From assembly GCA_016208685.1 (NCBI GenBank), contig JACQXM010000006.1, positions 1 through 64,000 of the forward strand: a stretch of DNA of 64,000 nt, read 5' to 3'. The notes beneath the pieces are model-generated. The model saw only the letters and a list, made by a program, of their open reading frames with translations, ran no database searches and was not told the origin of the DNA. Positions 8,788 to 16,216 of the stretch are shown piece after piece. Both the position numbers and the translations under genes were made by a program. How positions within the stretch are numbered: the first letter of the stretch is position 1; each line of letters begins with the position of its first letter. Source of the stretch: Planctomycetota bacterium. Its GTDB lineage: Bacteria > Planctomycetota > Phycisphaerae > UBA1845.

Positions 8788-8973
8788 CTACCAGCTTGCC
8801 TTCCGCACACCGGGGATCATGCCATCCAGCGCCAATCCGCGAAAACAGATGCGGCACAGGCGAAACTTCCGGTACACCGCCCGCGACCGCCCGCACAGGG
8901 CGCAGCGCCGAACGACGCGCGACGCGAACTTGGGACGCTGCTTTGCCTTGAATACCCACGCCTTCGTCGCCAT
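8788..8973 (-). CDS. rpsN: 30S ribosomal protein S14, zinc-binding type (rpsN/rpsZ)
   Basis: Small S14 of 61 residues. The zinc ligands Cys24, Cys27, Cys40 and Cys43 appear in CALCGRS and CRICFR. It ends [11 protein letters not shown], the classic type Z tail. It lies 9 bases after rplE and before rpsH. The short zinc form rather than the long C-minus form is used inside the spc cluster. Confidence 0.97.
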   Translation of the reverse strand: MATKAWVFKAKQRPKFASRVVRRCALCGRSRAVYRKFRLCRICFRGLALDGMIPGVRKASW

Positions 8974-8982
8974 GACAACCCC

Positions 8983-9603
8983 TTAGTTCGTCTGCTCTTC
9001 CCGTCGAAACGGCATGCCCAGCTTCGCCAGCAGCGCCCGGGCCGCCGCATCCGATTTTGTCGATGTCACCAGGGTGATGTTCATGCCCTGGGTGTGCGTG
9101 ATCTTGGTGATGTCGATTTCCGGAAAAATCGATTGGTCGGGCACGCCCAGCGAGTAATTCCCCCGCCCGTCGAAGCTCCGCGGATTCAGCCCGCGAAAGT
9201 CGCGTAGACGCGGGATGGCGGTGTTGATCAGCCGGTCGATGAACTCGTACATGCGCCGGCCGCGGAGCGTCACCCGATAGCCCACGTCCATATCCTTACG
9301 TATCTTGAAGTTGGACACCGCGATCTTCGAACGCCGCACCTGCGGCTTCTGCCCGGTGATCTTCGTCAGGTCGGCGCCCGCCGCCTCGGAACGCGTCTTG
9401 TCCTGCTGCGGAGAACCGGTGCCCATCGAGATCACCACCTTCTCCAGCCGCGGCACCGCCAGCCGGTTGGTGATTCCCAGCTCCTCTTGCAGCGCCGGCA
9501 GGATCTCCGCCTTGTAGCGGGTCAGGAGCCGCGCCACCGGCGCCGGGCTCTTGGCACCGCCCGCCGCCCCGCCACCTCCGCCCTTGCGTTTGCCTTCCGC
9601 CAT
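8983..9603 (-). CDS. rplE: 50S ribosomal protein L5
   Basis: 5S rRNA-binding protein that contacts the P-site tRNA, 206 residues from the ATG at 9603. The core shows LQEELGITNRLAVPRLEKVVISMG, KIRKDMDVGYRVTLRG and RDFRGLNPRSFDGRGNYSLG. An unusual Gly, Lys and Ala-rich stretch (about residues 4-20) precedes the conserved start. An upstream start at 9633 overlaps the rplX tail and lacks the AAGG found before 9603. Confidence 0.96.
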   Translation of the reverse strand: MAEGKRKGGGGGAAGGAKSPAPVARLLTRYKAEILPALQEELGITNRLAVPRLEKVVISMGTGSPQQDKTRSEAAGADLTKITGQKPQVRRSKIAVSNFKIRKDMDVGYRVTLRGRRMYEFIDRLINTAIPRLRDFRGLNPRSFDGRGNYSLGVPDQSIFPEIDITKITHTQGMNITLVTSTKSDAAARALLAKLGMPFRREEQTN

Positions 9604-9616
9604 CGCCTTAACCGCT

Positions 9617-9970
9617 CTAATCTCTGGCCGCACGCGTCAGCACGTGCAGCGTGGTTCCCGCCTTGGTGACGCGCTTCTTGCCCGCCACCCGGCCCTGTTC
9701 ATCGGTTTGCACGGCGAAGTGGACGCGCTGCCCCTTGCCTGCCGCCGTGTCGTAGGGCAGCACGTTGGAAATGTGGATCGGCGCTTCCTTCTGCACCCGG
9801 CCGCCCTGCGGGTTCTTCCGCGTCGGACGCACATGCCGGTACACCATGTTGACGCCTTCCACCACCACCTCGGCGCGGCGAATGTCCACCTTGAGCACCT
9901 TGCCCCGCGCTCCGCGATGATCGCCGGAGATCACCTGCACCGTGTCGTTCTTTCGGATGCGTACTGCCAT
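9617..9970 (-). CDS. rplX: 50S ribosomal protein L24
   Basis: Assembly-initiator 50S protein, 117 residues. The KOW motif lies at the N-terminus (VRIRKNDTVQVISGDHRGARGKV), followed by VEGVNMVYRHVRPT and the GGRVQKEAPIHISNV block. Length is normal for the longer L24 forms. It lies between rplN and rplE. Confidence 0.97.
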   Translation of the reverse strand: MAVRIRKNDTVQVISGDHRGARGKVLKVDIRRAEVVVEGVNMVYRHVRPTRKNPQGGRVQKEAPIHISNVLPYDTAAGKGQRVHFAVQTDEQGRVAGKKRVTKAGTTLHVLTRAARD

Positions 9971-10041
9971 CGTCGTCCATCGCGGCCCTGCCGCCGCGCC
10001 GCCGTCTCCCTGGGCGCCGCGCGCCCCCGCCTGTTCGGCGG

Positions 10042-10458
10042 TTACACCACTTCCTCTGCCAGGGAGATGATCTTCATGAAGTTCTTTTCGCGCAGCTCCC
10101 GGGCCACCGCCCCGAAGATGCGCGTTCCCCGCGGTTCGTTCTTCTCGTCTATGAGCACCACGGCATTGCTGTCGAACCGCACATAGCTGCCGTCGGGCCG
10201 GCGCGTGGGAGATTTCATCCGCACCACCACCGCCCGCGCCTTGCGCCGCTTGGAGCGGTCCTTCCGATCCGCTCCTCCGGAAAAATCACTGTTGGGCAGC
10301 GCCTTCTTCACCGCCACCAGGACGATATCGCCGATCTGCGCCGTTTTCAGCCGATACTTGCCGTGGCGCGACGTGCTGCCTTTGAAAACGTTGAAAACCT
10401 GCGCCACCTTGGCCCCGGTGTTGTCGCACACGTCGACCATGGTCTGCATCTGAATCAT
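10042..10458 (-). CDS. rplN: 50S ribosomal protein L14
   Basis: Conserved 50S protein at the subunit interface, 138 residues from the ATG at 10458 (MIQMQTMVDVCDNTGAK). The signature VRMKSPTRRPDGSYVRFDSNAVVLI and the C-terminal GTRIFGAVARELREKNFMKI are intact. A short insertion in the middle (SDFSGGADRKDRSKRRK) makes it about 15 residues longer than the E. coli protein. First gene of the spc group, 45 bases after rpsQ. Confidence 0.97.
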   Translation of the reverse strand: MIQMQTMVDVCDNTGAKVAQVFNVFKGSTSRHGKYRLKTAQIGDIVLVAVKKALPNSDFSGGADRKDRSKRRKARAVVVRMKSPTRRPDGSYVRFDSNAVVLIDEKNEPRGTRIFGAVARELREKNFMKIISLAEEVV

Positions 10459-10503
10459 CGTCGACTCCCGCACCCGGACGCGCCGGCGCCCGCCGCATCC
10501 GCC

Positions 10504-10803
10504 TTACTCGCCGACCGCGCGGTCCACCGTGCGAATCACCCGCGTCAGCCGCCAACACTTGCTCTTCGACAACCGCCGGCAGGCGGTGACTTCCACCACG
10601 TCGCCCACCCGCGCCTCGTTTTTTTCGTCGTGGGCGTGCAGCGTGGTCCGCCGGCGCAGGTACTTACCATACTTGGCGTGCCGCACCTGAAAGTCGTAGC
10701 GGACCTTGATGGTCTTATCCCGACCGTCCGACACCACCGTGCCCACGCGCTTGTCGCGCGTGCCGCGCGCCGCGGCTTCAGCTTGTTCGAGGGTCTGCGT
10801 CAT
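10504..10803 (-). CDS. rpsQ: 30S ribosomal protein S17
   Basis: OB-fold primary 16S-binding protein, 99 residues. Core motif GTVVSDGRDKTIKV followed by KYGKYLRRRTTLHAHDEKNEARVGDVVEV. About 16 extra residues precede the core compared with the usual 80-85 residue protein. Last gene of the S10 group, after rpmC. Confidence 0.96.
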   Translation of the reverse strand: MTQTLEQAEAAARGTRDKRVGTVVSDGRDKTIKVRYDFQVRHAKYGKYLRRRTTLHAHDEKNEARVGDVVEVTACRRLSKSKCWRLTRVIRTVDRAVGE

Positions 10804-10866
10804 TCCGATCCGGCCTCTGCCGGCCGCACGGCACCCATGGCCGCCGCGACCGCTCCGTCTTTCGAG

Positions 10867-11112
10867 CTACGCCTGGCGGCGTTTCGCCAACGCCTCCAGG
10901 TGATGCTGTTTTTCTTCCACGTTCAGCTCGCCGCGCTCCCGCAGCACGGTCAGAACGCGGGCGATGTCGCGCTTGGTCGCCGTGAGAAGGTAGGGGTTCT
11001 CCAGCTTCTCGGTCACCGCCTGCGCCCGAAGGTCGAACCCGTGCCGGCGGAGGCGATCGAGCTCCACGTGGAGCTCCTCGGTCTTCATTTCGCGAATCTC
11101 AGCGATCTTCAT
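10867..11112 (-). CDS. rpmC: 50S ribosomal protein L29
   Basis: Small helical hairpin protein at the tunnel exit, where trigger factor and SRP dock. 81 residues, beginning MKIAEIREMKTEELHVELDRLRR and containing ATKRDIARVLTVLRER. Slightly longer than usual at the C-terminus. It lies 18 bases after rplP. Confidence 0.96.
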   Translation of the reverse strand: MKIAEIREMKTEELHVELDRLRRHGFDLRAQAVTEKLENPYLLTATKRDIARVLTVLRERGELNVEEKQHHLEALAKRRQA

Positions 11113-11130
11113 GCCGCCGCCGCTCCCGTG

Positions 11131-11550
11131 CTACACACCATGCCGCCGCCGTACGAACCGGCAGCGATAGGGCATCTTGTGCGCCACGCGTGTCAGCGCG
11201 CTGCGCGCCACGTCCTCCTCGACGCCCGAAAGCTCGAAGAGCACCTGCCCCTGCCGCACACACGCCACCCAGAACTCCGGGTCGCCCTTGCCCTTGCCCA
11301 TGCGGGTTTCCAGCGGCTTCGAGGACACGGGCTTGTGCGGGAAGATACGCACGTACACCTTGCCCTCGCGGTGCAGGTAATGCGTGGCGGCCACGCGACC
11401 CGCCTCGATCTGCCGCCCCGTGATCCACCCCGATCCCAGGGTTTGCAGACCGTACTCGCCGAACGCCACGGTGTTGCCCTTGGCAGCCACCCCGCGCACC
11501 TTGCCGCGCTGGCTCTTACGCCACTTGACTCGCTTGGGCATCAACGCCAT
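11131..11550 (-). CDS. rplP: 50S ribosomal protein L16
   Basis: 50S protein that helps position the A-site tRNA, 139 residues. It has [13 protein letters not shown], the [15 protein letters not shown] block, [22 protein letters not shown] and the late [11 protein letters not shown]. The first ATG at 11550 has GGAG at proper distance; a second ATG three codons in is possible. It lies between rpsC and rpmC. Confidence 0.97.
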   Translation of the reverse strand: MALMPKRVKWRKSQRGKVRGVAAKGNTVAFGEYGLQTLGSGWITGRQIEAGRVAATHYLHREGKVYVRIFPHKPVSSKPLETRMGKGKGDPEFWVACVRQGQVLFELSGVEEDVARSALTRVAHKMPYRCRFVRRRHGV

Positions 11551-11574
11551 AGGTCAGCACTCCACTCCCGGCCG

Positions 11575-12276
11575 CTAGCCGCGCTTTCCCCGGCGCCCGT
11601 CGCGCCGCATGCCGCCGGCGTCGGTGAGCACCGCCTCTTCGCCGTAGCGCCCCAGGTTGAGCCACACGCGAATCCCGATGGCTCCGTAGGTCGTCCGGCA
11701 AACCGCCTCGCCGTAATCCACGTGCGCCTGGAGCGTGTGCAGCGGAACCGAGCCGCGCAACTGCGTTTCCACCCGGGCCATCTCCGCGCCGCCGAGCCGC
11801 CCCTTGCACGTGATCTTGATTCCCTTGACGCCGCACGCCATCGCCGCGTCGATGCGCTGTTTCATCACACGGCGGAACCCGGCGCGCTTCTTGAGCTGCT
11901 CCGAGATGGCCTCCGCGACCAGCTTGGCGTTGCTGTCCGGAATCTTGATCTCCAGAATGTTGAGGCTCACCTTGCGGTCGATGAGCTCTTCAATCTGTTC
12001 CTTAAGTTTCTCGACTTCCGCCCCCTTGGGGCCGATCACCAGGCCCGGCCGGGCCGTGTGCAGCATGATGCGCACGTCGTCACGCGTCCGCTCGATTTCC
12101 ACCTTGGCCACCGCGGCATAGGGTGGCTGGCGGTTGAGCCGCCCGTCGATGAAGGTCCGGATTCGATGGTCCTCCACCAGGAACTCGGAGAACGCCGCCT
12201 TGGGGGCAAACCAGCGCGAACGCCAGCCCTCCGTGATTCCTACCCGAAACCCGATCGGCCTGGTCTTCTGACCCAC
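11575..12276 (-). CDS. rpsC: 30S ribosomal protein S3
   Basis: mRNA-entry channel protein with helicase function, 233 residues. N-terminus MGQKTRPIGFRVGITEGWRSRW. The KH domain carries LVIGPKGAEVEKLKEQIEEL. The C-terminal domain shows GVKGIKITCKGRLGGAEMAR and DYGEAVCRTTYGAIGIRVWL. Normal length, between rplV and rplP. Confidence 0.98.
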   Translation of the reverse strand: MGQKTRPIGFRVGITEGWRSRWFAPKAAFSEFLVEDHRIRTFIDGRLNRQPPYAAVAKVEIERTRDDVRIMLHTARPGLVIGPKGAEVEKLKEQIEELIDRKVSLNILEIKIPDSNAKLVAEAISEQLKKRAGFRRVMKQRIDAAMACGVKGIKITCKGRLGGAEMARVETQLRGSVPLHTLQAHVDYGEAVCRTTYGAIGIRVWLNLGRYGEEAVLTDAGGMRRDGRRGKRG

Positions 12277-12327
12277 AACGCACTCCCCTGCATCACGCCG
12301 CCCGGCACACCGCCGCAGCGACGCGCT

Positions 12328-12675
12328 CTACCGCTCCGCCACGGTCACGCAAATGTGACTGGTGCGCTTCAGGATCGGGTGCGCCCGCCCCCGATCCTTG
12401 GGACGCCAGCGCTTATGGATCGGCCCGTCGTCCACGCGGGCATCCACCACTACCAGCCGCCCGGTATCCGCCTCCTGCTCGCTGGCGTTGACCATGGCCG
12501 ATTTCAGCACGTCGCGGATGAACCGCGCCCCGCGCCGCGTATTGTAACGCAACTGCTCCATCGCATCGTTGCAGCGCCGTCCGCGAATCAGCCCGATCAC
12601 CAGACGGGCCTTCCGCGGCGCGATGCGCGCGAAGCGATGTTTTGCCGACCAGCCTTCCGGATGCGCAGCCATCAT
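12328..12675 (-). CDS. rplV: 50S ribosomal protein L22
   Basis: Lines the nascent-peptide tunnel, 115 residues. The blocks RIAPRKARLVIGLIRGR, KSAMVNASEQEADTGRL and the C-terminal RPKDRGRAHPILKRTSHI are typical. Two consecutive ATG codons at 12675 and 12672 are both plausible starts behind CAGGTGAG. It lies 15 bases after rpsS. Confidence 0.97.
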   Translation of the reverse strand: MMAAHPEGWSAKHRFARIAPRKARLVIGLIRGRRCNDAMEQLRYNTRRGARFIRDVLKSAMVNASEQEADTGRLVVVDARVDDGPIHKRWRPKDRGRAHPILKRTSHICVTVAER

Positions 12676-12690
12676 CTCACCTGCGGGCGG

Positions 12691-12972
12691 TTACTTGCCG
12701 TCCTTTTCCTTCTTCTTCCCGCTGTGTCCGCGGAAAACGCGCGTAGGGCTGAACTCACCGAGCTTGTGACCGACCATGTCCTCCGTGACGTACACGGCGT
12801 GGAACATCTTGCCGTTGTGCACCTCGAAGCGGTGCCCCACGAACTCCGGCACGATGGTGCAGCGCCGCGCCCAAGTGCGAATGACCGCATGCGCCCCGGT
12901 CCGTTTCATGTTCATCACCTTCGTAAACAGCTTTACGTCCACGAAGGGCCCTTTTTTCTGCGATCGAGTCAT
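12691..12972 (-). CDS. rpsS: 30S ribosomal protein S19
   Basis: 30S head protein paired with S13, 93 residues. It has [16 protein letters not shown], the signature [27 protein letters not shown] and the basic end GKKKEKDGK. Normal length. It lies between rplB and rplV. Confidence 0.98.
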   Translation of the reverse strand: MTRSQKKGPFVDVKLFTKVMNMKRTGAHAVIRTWARRCTIVPEFVGHRFEVHNGKMFHAVYVTEDMVGHKLGEFSPTRVFRGHSGKKKEKDGK

Positions 12973-12997
12973 CCGCGATCGATGCTCCTACCGTCTG

Positions 12998-13864
12998 CTA
13001 TTTCTTCGGCGTGGGCAGTTGCCCGTACCGGCGGCTCTTCCGCCGCCGGAGAATGTGCCGATTGGAAACCTTGGTCGGCGAACGCGTCCGGCCGCCTTTG
13101 GCCAGCACGCCGCGCGGACTACACGGATGGCGTCCGCCGCCGCTACGGCCCTCGCCGCCACCCAGGGGATGCGCCACGGGGTTCATGGCCGTGCCGCGCA
13201 CGTGCGGCCGCCGGCCACGATGCCGCGTCCGCCCCGCCTTGCCCCAGCGGAGGTTCTGATGATCCGCGTTGCCCACCTGCCCGATGGTGGCGCGGCACTC
13301 GGCCCGCACCTCGCGCATCTCCCCCGAAGGGAGAATGATGATCGCCCAGTCGTCGGTGCGGGACAGCAGCCGCGCCGAGGTACCGGCGCTGCGTACCAGT
13401 TTGCCGCCCTGACCGACGTTCATCTCGATGTTGTGCACGTCCATGCCCGGCGGAATGCGCCGTAGAGGCAGCGCGTTGCCCACCTTGGGTTCTACCTCCG
13501 GTCCGCTTTCCACGCGGTGCCCGGCGGTAAGGCCCACGGGGGCGAGGATGTATCGCTTCTCTCCGTCGGGATAGCTCAGAAGGGCGATGTGGCAGGAACG
13601 GTTAGGATCGTATTCAACGGCTTCCACGGTGGCGGCAACGCCGTCCTTGTTGCGCTTGAAGTCGATGCGGCGGTACAGGCGCTTGGCACCGCCGCCGCGA
13701 TGACGACAGGTAATTCGCCCGTGATGGTTGCGCCCGCCGTGGCGGGGCATACGCTCGCAGAGCGCTTTTTCCGGCTGCTTGCCGGGATGCGTAAGCTCCG
13801 CGAAGTCGTTCACCGTCGACACGCGTCGCCCCGGCGAGGTCGGTTTGTATTGCCTGATGCCCAT
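12998..13864 (-). CDS. rplB: 50S ribosomal protein L2
   Basis: Essential 50S protein near the peptidyl transferase centre, 288 residues. N-terminus [14 protein letters not shown], then [15 protein letters not shown]-like [17 protein letters not shown], and the C-terminal signature [21 protein letters not shown] with its critical histidine. About a dozen residues longer than E. coli L2. Its ATG shares the A with the rplW stop codon (TAATG), so translation is probably coupled to L23. A longer upstream frame to 13918 is only overlap with rplW. Confidence 0.98.
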   Translation of the reverse strand: MGIRQYKPTSPGRRVSTVNDFAELTHPGKQPEKALCERMPRHGGRNHHGRITCRHRGGGAKRLYRRIDFKRNKDGVAATVEAVEYDPNRSCHIALLSYPDGEKRYILAPVGLTAGHRVESGPEVEPKVGNALPLRRIPPGMDVHNIEMNVGQGGKLVRSAGTSARLLSRTDDWAIIILPSGEMREVRAECRATIGQVGNADHQNLRWGKAGRTRHRGRRPHVRGTAMNPVAHPLGGGEGRSGGGRHPCSPRGVLAKGGRTRSPTKVSNRHILRRRKSRRYGQLPTPKK

Positions 13865-14175
13865 TAGAATAGATCGATGTGGTAGTCGCCGTGCAGCACC
13901 ACCACCGCCTTCTTCCAATCCGACGTCTTTCCGATCTTGAACCGGTAGCGCCGGCGCTTGCCTTCATGATTCGCGGTTCGCACCGCGCGAACCTTGACGT
14001 TGTAGATCTTCTCAATCGCCTGCTTGATCTCCGGCTTGGAGGCGCCCGCGTGCACCTCGAAAGTGTACGCTCCGCCCCGCGCCGGTTTGGTACGGGTGGC
14101 CGCCTGCGAGCCCTGCGACTGGTGCGTGCCCTTCTCGGTCACCAGCGGTCGCTTGATGATGTGGTAAATGTCCAT
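13864..14175 (-). CDS. rplW: 50S ribosomal protein L23
   Basis: Tunnel-exit docking protein for chaperones and SRP, 103 residues. It starts [17 protein letters not shown] and carries [21 protein letters not shown] plus the basic [19 protein letters not shown]. An insertion of about ten Gln, Ala and Thr-rich residues follows the first strand. The stop overlaps the rplB start by one base. Confidence 0.97.
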   Translation of the reverse strand: MDIYHIIKRPLVTEKGTHQSQGSQAATRTKPARGGAYTFEVHAGASKPEIKQAIEKIYNVKVRAVRTANHEGKRRRYRFKIGKTSDWKKAVVVLHGDYHIDLF

Positions 14176-14212
14176 AGCCCTGCGCCGCGCGACCAGCGCG
14201 GCCCTCGTCAGC

Positions 14213-14851
14213 TCAACCGGTCGCCGCCGGCTCCGATCCCGTGGTGAACAACTCGAACGCCGGCCGGGTGAAAATCAACTTGGGCCGCGCCAGAATCTCA
14301 TACGCGTTCAGCTCCGTGACCACCCGCACATCGGCGTTCGGAATGTTACGCCCGGAGCGGTGTACCGCCGCGTCGTACGCGGCCACCGCCAGCACACAGC
14401 CCCGCTGCGCCCCCAGTGCCGCGAACATCGTCGCCAGCGCTTTGGTCTTGGGTTGCGGGCAGGAAAGTCCGTCCACGATCAGCACGTCTTCCGCCTGGAT
14501 CTTCGCCAACACCGCGTTGTCCCGTGCCAGGCGCCGCATCTTCTTGGGCAGCGTCTTGAACGACCGGGGCCCTAGTTTGGAAAACGCCCGCCCGCCACCG
14601 CGGCGAATCGGCGTGCGGATCGTGCCCATGCGGGCGTTGCCCGTACCCTTCTGCCGGTACAGCTTTCGCGTCGAGCCCTCCACCTCACCGCGCCCCTTGC
14701 GCCGGGCGGCTTCGAGCCGCTGGTGGTCCTGGAAGGTCACGATCGCCTGCTTCAAAAGCTGCGGGCGCACGCGTCCGCCGAGCAGCATCGGATCTACCTC
14801 CATCTGCCCGAGGCGCTCGCCCTTAATGTTGAACACCGGAACGGCCAGCAT
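14213..14851 (-). CDS. rplD: 50S ribosomal protein L4
   Basis: Tunnel-lining protein; in E. coli also the S10 operon regulator. 212 residues from the ATG at 14851 (MLAVPVFNIKGERLG). The extended loop KGTGNARMGTIRTPIRRGGGRAFSK is intact, as is the C-terminal ILARPKLIFTRPAFELF. The frame is open upstream into rplC, but that part is a different frame of a conserved gene. The gap to the rplC stop is only 5 bases. Confidence 0.97.
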   Translation of the reverse strand: MLAVPVFNIKGERLGQMEVDPMLLGGRVRPQLLKQAIVTFQDHQRLEAARRKGRGEVEGSTRKLYRQKGTGNARMGTIRTPIRRGGGRAFSKLGPRSFKTLPKKMRRLARDNAVLAKIQAEDVLIVDGLSCPQPKTKALATMFAALGAQRGCVLAVAAYDAAVHRSGRNIPNADVRVVTELNAYEILARPKLIFTRPAFELFTTGSEPAATG

Positions 14852-14856
14852 CGACG

Positions 14857-15507
14857 TTAACCCTTCTTGACCGCCTTGCGAACCACGACCATTCCGCCCA
14901 CCGGCCCGGGCACACTGCCCTCGATCAGCAGAAGGTCGTGCTCGGCGTCCACCTTCACCAGACGGAGCGAACTGGCGGTCCGCCGCACGTCGCCCATATG
15001 GCCCGCCATGCGCTTGCCCTTCTTGACCGACTGCCCCGTGCCGCGCGGGGCGTTGGCCCCGATTCCGCCCGGGGAGCGGTGCTTTCGCTCCGTGCCGTGC
15101 GAGGCGCACATACCGCCAAAGCCGTGCCGCTTCATGACACCCTGGAACCCTTTGCCCTTGGTGGTGCCGATGACATCGACCCAGCCGACCGCGGCCTTGG
15201 AGAACACGTCCACGGTAAGCACGTCTCCACCCTGGACCTCGGCGGGTGCATCCAATCGAATCTCGCGAATGAAACGCTTGGGACCGGTGTTGGCCCGCGC
15301 CGCGTGGCCGATCATGGGCATAGTGGAACGATGCGGCTTGACATCGCCGAATCCAAGCTGCACCGCGTCATAGCCCTCGCGCGCCTTGCTCCGAACCCCG
15401 AGAACCACGCACGGGCCCGCTTTGACCACGGTGACCGGAGACACGCCGCCGCGCTCGTCAATCACGCGCGTCATGCCGACCTTCATGCCCAACAAGCCCA
15501 GTGTCAT
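14857..15507 (-). CDS. rplC: 50S ribosomal protein L3
   Basis: Early-assembly 50S protein, 216 residues from the ATG at 15507 (MTLGLLGMKVGMTRV). The RHGFGGMCASHGTERKHRSPGGIG loop reaching the peptidyl transferase centre and KGKRMAGHMGD are intact. A start at 15564 would prepend 19 residues foreign to the family. It lies 160 bases after rpsJ. Confidence 0.97.
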   Translation of the reverse strand: MTLGLLGMKVGMTRVIDERGGVSPVTVVKAGPCVVLGVRSKAREGYDAVQLGFGDVKPHRSTMPMIGHAARANTGPKRFIREIRLDAPAEVQGGDVLTVDVFSKAAVGWVDVIGTTKGKGFQGVMKRHGFGGMCASHGTERKHRSPGGIGANAPRGTGQSVKKGKRMAGHMGDVRRTASSLRLVKVDAEHDLLLIEGSVPGPVGGMVVVRKAVKKG

Positions 15508-15667
15508 AGAGTCAATCCGCCCTCGCCCGCGTCCCAGGGAGCGAGTCGCTCGCCCGACCGTCATCCCGTGCGATGAACGCTCACACGGCAGTAAATGTCT
15601 TACCAGTTTTGCTTAGACGGGAATGGCACCGCGACGCGGCGCACCCCGCCAAACACACCCCGGCGGT

Positions 15668-15979
15668 TTACGTCCGTATCTTCACGAACACTCCCGCGGG
15701 CACCTGTATGCGATTGATAGCCTCGACCGTCCGCGCCGTCGGCTCGCTGATGTCGATGATCCGCTTGTGGGTACGAATCTCAAACTGCTCCCGCGACTTC
15801 TTGTCAATGTGCGGGCTGCGCAGCACGGTGTAACGCTCCACGCGCGTCGGCAACGGAATCGGTCCGAACACCCGCGCGCTGGTGCGCTTCGCCTGCTCGA
15901 CGATTTCCTTCGCCGAGGCATCCAGCGACCGGGCGTCGTACGCCTCCATGCGAATCCGAATCCGGTTTTTGGCGCTCAC
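15668..15979 (-). CDS. rpsJ: 30S ribosomal protein S10 (NusE)
   Basis: 30S head protein and antitermination factor NusE, 103 residues. The GTG start at 15979 is preferred: it gives [20 protein letters not shown], the normal S10 N-terminus, and has AAGGG nine bases upstream. The next ATG would cut into the conserved first strand. [22 protein letters not shown] and [18 protein letters not shown] are the family signature. First gene of the S10 group behind its own promoter. Confidence 0.96.
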   Translation of the reverse strand: MSAKNRIRIRMEAYDARSLDASAKEIVEQAKRTSARVFGPIPLPTRVERYTVLRSPHIDKKSREQFEIRTHKRIIDISEPTARTVEAINRIQVPAGVFVKIRT

Positions 15980-16019
15980 GCGGCCACACCCTTCTGCAAA
16001 AAACACGAACCATCGCAAC

Positions 16020-16037
16020 GCCCCCCAAAACGGGGGC
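16020..16037 (-). other. G/C hairpin at the predicted 5' end of the S10 mRNA
   Basis: Six-base arms GCCCCC and GGGGGC enclose a six-base A-rich loop on the + strand. It lies between the predicted promoter -10 (16047-16052) and the rpsJ start (15979), so the mRNA would begin with or near this stem. It could protect the 5' end or regulate; no U-run follows, so it is not a classic terminator. Confidence 0.45.
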
Positions 16038-16046
16038 AGACCGGGA

Positions 16047-16074
16047 AGCATACTCCGGCCGCGTCGTGTGTCAA
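16047..16074 (-). promoter_or_regulatory. Sigma70-like promoter of the S10 cluster
   Basis: On the minus strand TTGACA (16074-16069) and TATGCT (16052-16047) are separated by 16 bases. The -35 is a perfect consensus match and the -10 matches 4 of 6. It lies in the 237-base gap between fusA and rpsJ, 68 bases before the rpsJ GTG, and would give the ribosomal genes downstream their own transcription start. Confidence 0.7.
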
Positions 16075-16216
16075 CACTACCGTACGGGAATCTTAACGCC
16101 TTCTGTAAACCCGTTCGCCCGCCCCTTGCCACGCACGCCGCGCTGCGTCCGGCGGGTTACCGCAGGCCGCACGGTTTAACGCACCGTACCGCCCACACGA
16201 GCCCGCCCGCCGGTGC

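Noticed and set aside
10363-13338. 991-codon + strand open frame across the S10 genes
   Set aside because: It is antisense to rplN through rplB, all certain ribosomal genes. In high-GC DNA the complementary frames stay open by codon bias; its composition is His, Arg and Ala-rich without domains.
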